In this document: positions 1 to 6,716 of the stretch, in pieces | How the letters are laid out: the number at the start of each line of letters is the position of its first letter | Numbering within the stretch: position 1 is the first letter of the stretch | Source of the DNA: Pseudomonadota bacterium | GTDB lineage: Bacteria > Pseudomonadota > Gammaproteobacteria > Steroidobacterales > Steroidobacteraceae | Assembly (NCBI GenBank): GCA_021815905.1 | Contig: JAKAZP010000146.1 | Coordinates: 1-6,716, forward strand | DNA: 6,716 bases | Direction of reading: 5' to 3' | Notes under the pieces: model-generated | What the model was told of the DNA's origin: nothing | Seen by the model: the letters and a program-made list of their open reading frames with translations, nothing else | The model's database searches: none | Made by a program: the position numbers and the translations under genes

Positions 1-1677
1 GAATATCTTGCAGTAGAAGCTGCCGACGTCGCCGCCGAGCTGCGAGTTGTACATGTGGAAGTAGCGCACGCCGCCGGTGATCGTCAGCTTGTGCGGCACG
101 ATGTCGAAGGACACGGAGGTATACGCCGCCTTCTGGATGAAGGTGCGCTGGAAGTCGTCGAAGAAGCCGTCCTGCGGCTGCAGCCCCGGATTATTGGTCG
201 GATTACCGGGCCAGGGCTGGATCGGCAGGAAGCAGTTCGTGGTCGGGCCGCCCGCAGCGCAGTTCGGCACGCTCTTGTACATCCACTGCGTGTCGTCGTA
301 GATCTTGTAGTCCTCGTAGAACAGGCCCACCAGCCCGCGCAGCCGCCAGGTCTGCGGTGTGCTCAGGCGCAGCTCCTGGCTCACGTGCGTGTCGCGCTCG
401 TTGTCGCGCCACACGGAGCTCGGCGAGTAGCAGGTGGCATTGGCATTGCCGGCCGTGGAGGAGTAGGTGACGCCGGTGCACTGGTAGTAATAGCCGTAGC
501 GGCCGCGGGCATAGTTGGTGTAATCGAGCACCTGCTCGACGTTGCGGTCGAGGTACGCGCCGGCGTACACCAGTCTGAGCGGGCCGACCTTGCCGTGCAC
601 GGTGAGCGCGGTGTTCTCGAACTTGTCCTTGTCGAAGGACGGATTGAAGATGTTGACCGAAAGCGGCGGCAGCGGCTGGCCGCCGATCGGCACGCCGCCG
701 GGGTTGGTGAGCCCGGCGCCCTCGCTGCCGCGCGGCATCTCGTAGAACACCCCCTGCGCGTCCATGTTCTGGTACATCTGGGTGAGCAGCACGTTCCAGT
801 CGTCGTTCACCTTGTAGAGCAGCTCCCCGCGGATGCCGTTGTAGGTGAGCGGATTGATGGCGTTCGACGCCATCTGGTCATTGTTGATCACCACGCTGTT
901 GGTCGGCACCACCCCGCCGTTGGAATCGGCGAGGCCGAGATCCTGACTGCCGCGGGCGAAGTAGGCGGGCAGGTTGTTGATGTAGCCGCCCCGGCGGTCG
1001 TTGAAGACCACCACGCGCGCCGCCAGCTTGTCCTCGATCAGCGGGATGTTGAACACCGCGTCGAGGTTGGTGTTCGGATCACCGTGGGCGGTGATGCCGT
1101 AGCCGGCATTGACGCTCACCTGGAAGGTATCGAGCTCCGGCTTGTTGGTGATGAAGCGCACCACGCCCGCCTGGGCGCCGGCGCCGAACAGAGTCCCCTG
1201 AGGACCCTCCAGCACCTCGATGCGCTGCAGATCGACCGCGTAGACGTCGAGATCGCGGCCGGGCAGGAGCTCCGACTGGTTGTCGAGGTAGACGGCCACG
1301 TTCGGGAACAGTCCGACCGAGCCCTGGCCCTGGGTCCCCAGGACCCCGGTCGAGAGGCCGCGCATGAACAGCGTTCCCATGCCCGGCCCCTGCGAGCCGG
1401 TGCTGACATTCGGCAGATACTTCACGTAGTCGGCGAAGGTCTGCACGTTGAGATTCTGCAGCGTCTTGCCGGTCATGGCCTGGATCGCGATCGGCACGTC
1501 CTGGATGTTCTGCGCGCGGCGCTGGGCGGTGACGATCACCTCCTGGAGCGTGGACGATGCGCCGGCGATGGTCGGGGGCGGAGCGGTGGGGCCGGCGTCG
1601 GCGGCGAGCACCGCGTGCGCGGCCGATGCGCTCAGGATGGCGGCGATCGTTCGCGAGACCTTGTGGTTCGGCTTCAT
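1..1677 (-). CDS. TonB-dependent outer-membrane receptor (3' end outside window)
   Basis: This is an energy-coupled outer-membrane receptor that would import a substrate using TonB-ExbBD. The frame is open from ATG at 1677 to base 1, giving 559 residues. A signal peptide (about 1-26, ending AHAVLA before ADAGP) is followed by a TonB box, LQEVIVTAQRR (44-54). The plug domain then runs to about residue 180, with QDVPIAIQAMTG (59-70), FMRGLST (104-110), VDLQRIEVLEGPQGTLFG (148-165) and GVVRFITNKP (171-180), all typical of the family. The beta-barrel begins after that, and many segments alternate in strand-like fashion. Family members usually have about 750-1000 residues, so roughly the last third is missing because of the window edge, not because of a break. 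There is no N-terminal signalling domain of the FecA type, so control by a receptor-sensing anti-sigma factor is unlikely. Cysteines occur in pairs in probable loops (400/416 and 472/482). A GGGGG stretch 8 nt before the ATG is a weak ribosome site. The gene is divergent from the dehydrogenase gene. The family call is firm; the substrate is unknown. Confidence 0.95.
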   Translation of the reverse strand, partial: MKPNHKVSRTIAAILSASAAHAVLAADAGPTAPPPTIAGASSTLQEVIVTAQRRAQNIQDVPIAIQAMTGKTLQNLNVQTFADYVKYLPNVSTGSQGPGMGTLFMRGLSTGVLGTQGQGSVGLFPNVAVYLDNQSELLPGRDLDVYAVDLQRIEVLEGPQGTLFGAGAQAGVVRFITNKPELDTFQVSVNAGYGITAHGDPNTNLDAVFNIPLIEDKLAARVVVFNDRRGGYINNLPAYFARGSQDLGLADSNGGVVPTNSVVINNDQMASNAINPLTYNGIRGELLYKVNDDWNVLLTQMYQNMDAQGVFYEMPRGSEGAGLTNPGGVPIGGQPLPPLSVNIFNPSFDKDKFENTALTVHGKVGPLRLVYAGAYLDRNVEQVLDYTNYARGRYGYYYQCTGVTYSSTAGNANATCYSPSSVWRDNERDTHVSQELRLSTPQTWRLRGLVGLFYEDYKIYDDTQWMYKSVPNCAAGGPTTNCFLPIQPWPGNPTNNPGLQPQDGFFDDFQRTFIQKAAYTSVSFDIVPHKLTITGGVRYFHMYNSQLGGDVGSFYCKIF

Positions 1678-2083
1678 TCGGCTAACCCCCGGAAGGTTTG
1701 GAATTTGTTCTCGTCCCCGCCCGATCGCATCGGGTTTCGCGCGGCCGATGCTCGCGCAATCGGGCGGACACAGCTTGTGAGTTCGCGACGCGGCGATTGC
1801 GCATTTACGACACCGCCCGCGGAAGATTTTCACAGGGCGTCCGGGGGCGAAAGCCGAGATTCTCTATGGGCCCATCGGAAAAAGGCATGACCCCGTCCCC
1901 GCCGGCCTTCGCTGCGATCGGTCGCGTCGCGATCATCGAAGTGCGAGCTCTCCCTCGTAGCCGACCTTACCCGCATGCGCGCCGCCGATCAATCGCCCTC
2001 GCATGCGCAGTTTTACAACGACCGGGGCCCGTCGAGCGCGCGGCGCCCGTTCCGGGCGCGTGCGCACGCGCCCCCGAGGGTCT
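1678..2083. promoter_or_regulatory. Divergent intergenic region between receptor and dehydrogenase genes
   Basis: These 406 bases separate two divergent start codons and must hold the control signals for both transcripts, unless transcription of the dehydrogenase starts elsewhere. I found no gene of its own here: the open frames crossing it are continuations of antisense or out-of-frame shadows with no recognisable protein. No good -35/-10 pair was seen on either strand. Visible structure is limited to a 10-bp palindrome, ATGGGCCCAT, at 1866-1875, which is about as expected by chance, and two copies of CGCATGCGC described separately. The function as a promoter region is inferred from gene orientation only. 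Confidence 0.5.
1972..2008. repeat. Pair of CGCATGCGC sites 28 bp apart
   Basis: The 9-mer CGCATGCGC occurs at 1972-1980 and 2000-2008, and its first eight bases are a perfect palindrome. The copies start 28 bp apart, close to but not exactly whole turns of the helix (about 2.7 turns). They lie roughly 75-110 bp upstream of the dehydrogenase start, where an operator would be plausible. A short repeat like this can arise by chance in G+C-rich DNA, so its role is only a suggestion. Confidence 0.25.
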
Positions 2084-3727
2084 ATGCTGCCTCGCAACAT
2101 GCCGCCGGAGTTTGACTACATCATCGTCGGCGCCGGCTCCGCCGGCTGCGTGCTCGCCAATCGCCTCACCGAAAGCGGCCGCCATCGCGTGCTGCTGCTC
2201 GAGGCCGGCGGCTCGGACGCAAGCCCCTGGATCCGCGTTCCCATCGGCTACGCGCGCACCTTCACCGATCCGCGATACAACTGGATGTACACGGCGGAGC
2301 CCGATCCCGGACTCGAGCATCGCGCCGCGCACTGGCCGCGCGGCAAGGTGCTCGGTGGCACGAGCTCCATCAACGCCATGGTGTTCGTGCGCGGACAGCC
2401 GGCCGACTTCGACGACTGGCGCGCCGCCGGCAACCCCGGATGGGGCTGGCAGGAGGTGTTGCCCTACTTCAGGAAGCTCGAAACCCATGCCTGGGGCGCC
2501 TCGGAATACCACGGAGCCGAGGGCCCGGTGCACGTCGAGGAGCCGACCGGGCAGGTCCACGCCCTCTGCGGCAAGTTCATCGGGGCCTGCGAGAGCGCCG
2601 GAATTCCCCTCACCCGCGACTTCAACGGCGCCAGCCCCGAGGGTGCGGGACTCTGGCAGGTCACGGTCCACCAAGGGACTCGCGTCTCGAGCGCGAGCGC
2701 GTACCTGCGCCCGGCCCTCAAGCGCTCGAATCTCGCCCTCGAGCCGCGAGCGCACGCGCGGCGCGTTCTGCTCAACGGCGCCGCGGCGGGCGGTGTCGAG
2801 TATCTGCGCGCCGGCCGCATCCACACGGCGATCGCCCGCCGGGAGGTGATCGTCGCGGCGGGCGCCATCGGCTCACCGCAGCTGCTCGAGCTCTCCGGCA
2901 TCGGCGATCCGGCGCTGCTCGCCGTGCTCGGTATCCCGGTGCGCGCCGCGCTGCCCGCCGTGGGGCGCGGCCTGCAGGATCACGTCTGCGTCTCCTACTT
3001 CTACCGCTCGAAGGTGCCGACCCTCAACGACGAGCTCGCCCCGCTCCGGGGCAAGATCAAGGCGGCGCTGCGCTACGCCCTGCGCCGCGACGGGCCGCTG
3101 TCGATGAGCGTCAATCAGGCGGGCGCGTTCGTGCGCAGCCGCCCCGGGCTCGCTCGCCCGAACCTTCAAATCTACTTCAATCCCGCGAGCTACAGCACCA
3201 CCACGGTCGGCCAGAGCCGGCGCCTCCTCGAGCCCGACCCCTACCCGGGCTTTCTCATGTCGTTCAACACCTGCCGCCCGACCAGCCGCGGCAGCATCCA
3301 CCTGCGCAGCCCCGATCCTCTGGAGCACCCCGTCATCCGCCCGAACAGCCTCTCGACCGCGGAGGACATCGCCGACGTCTACGAGGGCGCCCGGACGCTG
3401 CGGCGGATCGCCGCCGCGATGCCGCTCGCGCCGCTCATCGAATCCGAGACTCTGCCCGGGGCCGCGATTCGCGCTGACGCGGACGTGCTCGCGGACTTCC
3501 GCCGCCGGGCGGGATCGGTCTTTCACGCCTGCGGCACGTGCGCGATGGGACCGGACCCCGCCGGCTCGGTGGTCGATCCGCGGCTCAGGGTGCACGGGGT
3601 CGGCGGGCTTCGCGTGGTCGACGCGTCGGTCTTTCCTGCGGTAACCTCGGGCAACACGAACGCGCCGACCCTGATGGTGGCCGAGAAGGCCGCCGAGCTC
3701 ATCCTGGCAGAGGCCCGATCCGCGTAA
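2084..3727 (+). CDS. GMC-family FAD-dependent dehydrogenase (choline/alcohol dehydrogenase-like)
   Basis: This is a flavoprotein of the glucose-methanol-choline family, which oxidises alcohols to aldehydes with FAD. With the ATG at 2084 it has 547 residues, the usual length. The FAD-binding fold opens with DYIIVGAGSAGC (GxGxxG at 16-21) and the acidic residue that ends strand 2 (E40 in LLLEAGG). The first GMC signature starts at GKVLGGTSSIN (87-97) and the second is GAIGSPQLLELSGIG (260-274). The active-site pair is visible as H481 in FHACGTCAMG and N524 in SGNTNAPT, so it should be catalytically intact. No signal peptide is seen, so it is probably cytoplasmic or membrane-associated. Start choice: GAGGG at 2076-2080 lies only 3 nt before ATG 2084 and 18 nt before the next in-frame ATG (2099), so the start is uncertain by five residues. 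An in-frame ATG at 2003 would add an arginine-rich tail without family similarity. The permease gene follows after 46 bp and is probably co-transcribed. BetA-like choline dehydrogenase is one option; aliphatic or polyether alcohol dehydrogenases look similar, so no symbol is given. Confidence 0.93.
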   Translation: MLPRNMPPEFDYIIVGAGSAGCVLANRLTESGRHRVLLLEAGGSDASPWIRVPIGYARTFTDPRYNWMYTAEPDPGLEHRAAHWPRGKVLGGTSSINAMVFVRGQPADFDDWRAAGNPGWGWQEVLPYFRKLETHAWGASEYHGAEGPVHVEEPTGQVHALCGKFIGACESAGIPLTRDFNGASPEGAGLWQVTVHQGTRVSSASAYLRPALKRSNLALEPRAHARRVLLNGAAAGGVEYLRAGRIHTAIARREVIVAAGAIGSPQLLELSGIGDPALLAVLGIPVRAALPAVGRGLQDHVCVSYFYRSKVPTLNDELAPLRGKIKAALRYALRRDGPLSMSVNQAGAFVRSRPGLARPNLQIYFNPASYSTTTVGQSRRLLEPDPYPGFLMSFNTCRPTSRGSIHLRSPDPLEHPVIRPNSLSTAEDIADVYEGARTLRRIAAAMPLAPLIESETLPGAAIRADADVLADFRRRAGSVFHACGTCAMGPDPAGSVVDPRLRVHGVGGLRVVDASVFPAVTSGNTNAPTLMVAEKAAELILAEARSA

Positions 3728-3773
3728 GGAGCGATCTCATCACCCGGCCACCGTCAAGCCATCGAGACGCGGC

Positions 3774-5114
3774 GTGAGCAGCGCGCCGACCGACGCCAGT
3801 CCCGCCGTCGCCGCGCGCGAGCAGCCGCATTCCCCGGAGAGCGCCTCGCTCGCGGAGCGCTGGTACGTGGCGATCACGATGTGCGCGGTCTACACGCTCA
3901 GCATCTCCGACCGGTACTCCATCTCGACGGTGCTGCAGCAGATGCAGCAGGAGCTGCACCTCTCGGATGCGAACATCGCCTTTCTCACCGGCGTCTCGCT
4001 CGGGATCTTCTACGTCGTGCTCGGGTATCCGCTCTCCTGGCTGATCGACCGCGCCAACCGGCGCAACATCATCGGCGTCTGCCTCATCATCTGGTCCGGG
4101 CTCACGGTCGCCACCGGCCTCGCGCGCAGCTACTGGCAGTTGCTCGGGGCACGCATCGGCGTCGGCGTGGGTGAAGCCGGCGGCACCCCGGGGGCCAATT
4201 CGATCCTCTCGGACTACTTCCCGCCCGCGCGCCGGCCGATGGCGCTGCAGGTGTTCTCGCTCGGCGCCCCGATCGGCGCCTGGCTCGGCTCCCAGGTCGC
4301 AGGCTGGATCGCCTATCGCTACGGCTGGCGCACCATGTTCCTCGCCCTCGGCGTTCCCGGGGTGGTGGTCGGCGCCCTCGTCCTGCTCAGCATCCGCGAG
4401 CCCCGGCGCGGGTGTCTGGATCAGGCCGCGACCCGCCAACCCGCCCCGCCGCTGCGCACGACCATGCGTTTCATGTGGCGCCAGCGCTCGGCGGTCCACG
4501 TGATCGTCGGCAGCTCGCTCACCGCGCTATGGGGCTGGGGCCTCATGTGGTGGACGCCCACGTTCCTGCAGCGCAGCTACGGCCTCAATGTCGCGCAGGC
4601 CGGCGCCGTGCTGGGTCCGATCAACCTGATCGGCGGGAGCGCGGCGATGATCGCGAGCACCTGGCTCCTCTCGCGACCGTGGCTCTCCGACGAGCGGCGC
4701 ATCCTGCGCCTGCTCGGCGTCTACGTCGCGCTCGCCACGGTGGCGACGGCGGTGATCTACTCGACCCGCTCGCTCGCGCTCACCAAGGCGCTCTTCTGGT
4801 TCTTCATCCCCTGCATCTACGTCTACATCGGACCGGGATTCGGCATCCTCAACAATCTCGCGCGGCCCGGCATGCGCGCGGTGTATTGCGCCACCGTGCT
4901 CTTCCTCGCCAACGTCTGCAATCTCATCATCGCACCGCAGGCGGTCGGATTCCTGAGCGACTGGTTCGCGCCCCACCACGTCGGCGATGCCGAGTCGCTG
5001 CGGCTCGCCCTGCTGTGCCTCGTGCCGACCGGATTCTGGTCGGCATGGCATTACTTCCTCGCCGCGCGCGATGTCCTCGAGGACGAGCGGCGCTGCGCCG
5101 AGCCGTCCGCCTGA
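3774..5114 (+). CDS. MFS transporter, Spinster-like
   Basis: This is an inner-membrane secondary transporter of the major facilitator superfamily with 446 residues and about 12 hydrophobic segments. TM1 carries SISDRYSIS (43-51), matching the charged D-R pair seen in this position in Spinster-like carriers. The loop 2-3 motif A is GYPLSWLIDRANRR (84-97). RIGVGVGEAGGTPGANSILSD (127-147) followed by a GAPIGAWLG stretch (164-172) and YGWRTMFLALGVPG (183-196) is the typical Spinster-like block of TM4-TM6. A hydrophilic central loop (about 208-238) separates the halves. The first available start is GTG at 3774; no ATG, GTG or TTG lies between it and the preceding gene's stop. A weak GAGA sits 6 nt before it, whereas a strong TAAGGAG lies 42 nt upstream, overlapping the dehydrogenase stop. 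Its position directly after the dehydrogenase gene suggests an operon, moving that enzyme's substrate or product. The substrate cannot be read from the sequence; bacterial members of this subfamily are mostly uncharacterised. Confidence 0.92.
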   Translation: MSSAPTDASPAVAAREQPHSPESASLAERWYVAITMCAVYTLSISDRYSISTVLQQMQQELHLSDANIAFLTGVSLGIFYVVLGYPLSWLIDRANRRNIIGVCLIIWSGLTVATGLARSYWQLLGARIGVGVGEAGGTPGANSILSDYFPPARRPMALQVFSLGAPIGAWLGSQVAGWIAYRYGWRTMFLALGVPGVVVGALVLLSIREPRRGCLDQAATRQPAPPLRTTMRFMWRQRSAVHVIVGSSLTALWGWGLMWWTPTFLQRSYGLNVAQAGAVLGPINLIGGSAAMIASTWLLSRPWLSDERRILRLLGVYVALATVATAVIYSTRSLALTKALFWFFIPCIYVYIGPGFGILNNLARPGMRAVYCATVLFLANVCNLIIAPQAVGFLSDWFAPHHVGDAESLRLALLCLVPTGFWSAWHYFLAARDVLEDERRCAEPSA

Positions 5115-5115
5115 A

Positions 5116-6645
5116 TCAGCCGATGGCCGGCGCGCCGCCTTCGGCGCTGCGGCGGGCGATGAAGGGATCGAGCCGCTCCGCGCACGCTGCCGCGGCCGGC
5201 GGCGGGCTGAACTCGGCGAGGACCTGCTTCCACTTCTCGTGCGCGCGCTCGGTGGCGGTGCGCGAGCCGTGCTCGGTCCAGGTGCCGAAGTTCGACCAGT
5301 CGGCGATCATCGGCTCGTGGAAGGCGGTGCGATAGCGCGCCATGGTGTGGGCGGCCGCGAAGAAATGCCCACCGGGCTGCACCTCGGCGATGGCGGCCAT
5401 GCCCATCGAGTCCTCGTCATCGGGCGGCGCCACGCACAGCTCCGCCAGCATCTGCAGCATCTCCACGTCCACCACGCATTTCTCGTACGAGTGGGTGAGG
5501 CCGCCTTCCATCCAGCCCGCGGCGTGCAGGCAGAAGTTGGCTCCCGCGAGCACGGTCGCCCAGAGCGAGAACTGGGTCTCGAGCGCCGCCTGCGCATCGA
5601 CCACGTTGGCCGCGGTGCCGGCGCCGGCGCGCCAGGGGAGCCCCAGGAGCCGCGCGAGCTGTCCGGCGCCGAGCGTCGCCTGCAGATGCGTCGGGGTGCC
5701 GAACGCCGGTGAGCCGGACTTCATGTCGACGTTGGAGAGGAAGCTCCCGTAGAGCACCGGCGCGCCGGGCCTCGAGAGCTGCGACAGGGTGATCCCGGCG
5801 AGGGCCTCGGCGTGCTGCAGCGTCAGCGCCCCGGCGATGCTGATGGGCGCCATCGCGCCGGCGAGGCAGAACGGCGTCATGATCATGAGCTGCCCGTTGC
5901 GGGCGAAATCGATGATGCCCTGGGCCATCGAGCGGTCGAGCACCCGCGGGGAATTGCTGTTGATGATCGTGTAGGTGTGCACGGAGTCGCGGAACCGCTC
6001 CGGCGAGAGCCCGCGCGCCAGGCGGATCATCTCGAAGCAGTCCGTGACCTGCTCGGTGCCCCGCGAGAGCACGAACGGCATCTTGTCCGACAGTGTCAGC
6101 TGGGCGCGGGTCATCGCGTAGTGGCGCAGGTGCACCGGCACGTCCTGGGGCTCGGTGTGATTGCCGAGCGCGTGCAGCACGTCGAAGTGCTGGCTGAGCT
6201 TCAGCAGGTCGGTGAAGTCGGCGAGCGATCCCGGGCGGCGACCCCGATCGAGGTCGCTCACATTGGGGCAGCTCGAGCCACCGACGAACACGAGCGATCC
6301 GGGCGAGAAATCCAGCGTGCGCTCGGGAACGGCCCCGAGGCCGGGAAAGGCTCTCGGACAGCTCGCGAGCGCCGCTTGCACGGCCTCCCGTCCGATCCTC
6401 ACCATCTGGCTGTCCTCATCCACGATGGCCCCGGCGCCGGCATAGAGCGCGCGCGCCTCGGGCAACAGCACCTTGAGGCCGAGGGTCTCGAGCACCTCGA
6501 GAGCGTGCTCGTGCATCGCCGCGATCGCATCGTCGGAGAACGCCCGCTGCGGCGTGAACGGATTGCGCAGCCGGCGATAGGCGGTCTCGCGGCCGTGGCC
6601 GCCCTGGCGCTGGAGCTGCCCGGGATGGCGTCGGTTCTGCCTCAT
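5116..6645 (-). CDS. Trimethylamine methyltransferase (MttB) family protein, non-pyrrolysine
   Basis: This belongs to the MttB family (COG5598), TIM-barrel enzymes that move a methyl group from a methylated amine to a corrinoid protein. From ATG 6645 it has 509 residues, a normal length. Family segments recognised in order are: FSDDAIAAMHEHALEVLETLG (36-56); PNVSDLDRGRRPG (127-139); YTIINSNSP (225-233); MTPFCLAGAMAPISIAGAL (256-274); SNVDMKSGSPAFGTP (304-318); HAAGWMEGGLTHSYEK (374-389); EVQPGGHFFAAAHTMARYRTAF (421-442); and ADWSNFGTWTEHGS (448-461). The frame has no internal TAG, so it is not a pyrrolysine enzyme like archaeal MttB. Characterised non-pyrrolysine relatives act on quaternary amines such as glycine betaine (MtgB), carnitine (MtcB) and related betaines in anaerobes; the role of the many aerobic proteobacterial members is not well established. 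No corrinoid protein gene is in the window. ATG 6645 was preferred to ATG 6711 because family similarity begins after it and a -10-like TATAGT lies just upstream. Its stop is one base from the permease stop. Family call firm, substrate unknown. Confidence 0.92.
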   Translation of the reverse strand: MRQNRRHPGQLQRQGGHGRETAYRRLRNPFTPQRAFSDDAIAAMHEHALEVLETLGLKVLLPEARALYAGAGAIVDEDSQMVRIGREAVQAALASCPRAFPGLGAVPERTLDFSPGSLVFVGGSSCPNVSDLDRGRRPGSLADFTDLLKLSQHFDVLHALGNHTEPQDVPVHLRHYAMTRAQLTLSDKMPFVLSRGTEQVTDCFEMIRLARGLSPERFRDSVHTYTIINSNSPRVLDRSMAQGIIDFARNGQLMIMTPFCLAGAMAPISIAGALTLQHAEALAGITLSQLSRPGAPVLYGSFLSNVDMKSGSPAFGTPTHLQATLGAGQLARLLGLPWRAGAGTAANVVDAQAALETQFSLWATVLAGANFCLHAAGWMEGGLTHSYEKCVVDVEMLQMLAELCVAPPDDEDSMGMAAIAEVQPGGHFFAAAHTMARYRTAFHEPMIADWSNFGTWTEHGSRTATERAHEKWKQVLAEFSPPPAAAACAERLDPFIARRSAEGGAPAIG

Positions 6646-6682
6646 GGTTGGCTCGTCGGCTCGCGTGGGGGCGCGCACCAAC

Positions 6683-6688
6683 ACTATA
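6683..6688 (-). promoter_or_regulatory. Possible -10 element for the MttB-family gene
   Basis: On the minus strand this reads TATAGT inside CTTGTATAGTG, a rare A+T-rich patch in a very G+C-rich region. A start of transcription about 7 nt downstream would give a leader of roughly 30 nt before ATG 6645. No good -35 hexamer is visible 16-18 bp upstream, close to the window edge, so this is a tentative call. If real, it excludes the upstream ATG at 6711 as the main start. Confidence 0.35.
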
Positions 6689-6716
6689 CAAGCGTGGCAG
6701 GCCCGGCGCATCGGAC

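Noticed and set aside
1866..1875. Perfect 10-bp palindrome ATGGGCCCAT in the intergenic region
   Set aside because: A single palindrome of this length is expected by chance at a rate of about one per kilobase, and no second copy or nearby promoter supports a function.
55..1890. A 611-codon open frame on the plus strand antisense to the receptor gene
   Set aside because: Its translation is rich in H, R, V, A and G with no recognisable domain, while the opposite strand encodes a clear receptor with signal peptide, TonB box and plug motifs. Long antisense frames are expected in G+C-rich coding DNA.
2003..2083. Longer dehydrogenase start at ATG 2003
   Set aside because: The additional 27 residues are arginine-rich, with no similarity to the family N-terminus, and the ATG sits within one of the CGCATGCGC repeats.
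1967..2824. A 285-codon minus-strand open frame over the dehydrogenase gene
   Set aside because: It has no family motifs and low-complexity A/R/G composition; the plus-strand frame carries all the GMC signatures. It is a shadow.
3699..4499. A 266-codon minus-strand open frame over the permease gene
   Set aside because: The translation is highly charged (D, E, R, H rich) with no known domain, as expected from the complement of a membrane-protein gene in G+C-rich DNA.
5132..5147. GCGCCG-CCTT-CGGCGC hairpin near the 3' end of the MttB-family gene, considered as a terminator
   Set aside because: The stem is only 6 bp, lies inside coding sequence, and no T-run follows on either strand.
6646..6711. 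Upstream in-frame ATG at 6711 for the MttB-family gene
   Set aside because: The added 22 residues show no family similarity, and the start would lie before the -10-like TATAGT at 6683-6688. It cannot be fully excluded, as the window ends five bases further upstream.

Overview
The window is G+C-rich (clearly above 60% by eye) and almost fully coding. It carries four genes that can be supported from their translations. Reading from left to right they are: the N-terminal 559 codons of a TonB-dependent outer-membrane receptor on the minus strand, cut by the window edge (1-1677); a 406-bp divergent intergenic region (1678-2083); an FAD-dependent GMC-family alcohol/choline-type dehydrogenase on the plus strand (2084-3727); a Spinster-like MFS permease on the plus strand (3774-5114); and a trimethylamine methyltransferase (MttB) family protein on the minus strand (5116-6645). 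The last two genes converge tail to tail with one base between their stop codons.

The organism is Gram-negative, because it has an outer-membrane TonB receptor with a signal peptide. The receptor type (a TonB box reading LQEVIVTAQRR followed by the plug pattern QDVPIAIQA), the Spinster-like transporter and the high G+C fit a Proteobacterium rich in such receptors, for example Sphingomonadales or the Steroidobacter/Solimonas side of the Gammaproteobacteria. The window alone does not decide between these. No rRNA, tRNA, CRISPR, insertion sequence or phage gene was seen.

The genes look like a nutrient-acquisition and catabolic neighbourhood. The receptor would bring a substrate across the outer membrane and the MFS permease across the inner membrane. 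The flavoenzyme would oxidise an alcohol (choline-like or another primary alcohol), and the MttB-family protein would take a methyl group from a quaternary or tertiary amine. The shared substrate is an inference: a methylated amine or betaine-like compound is the simplest reading, but a receptor, GMC dehydrogenase and permease combination is also known from polyether (PEG) degradation in sphingomonads. The MttB reading frame has no in-frame stop codon, so it is a non-pyrrolysine member. No corrinoid protein or regulator gene lies inside the window, so the methyl acceptor and the control of the locus are not visible here.
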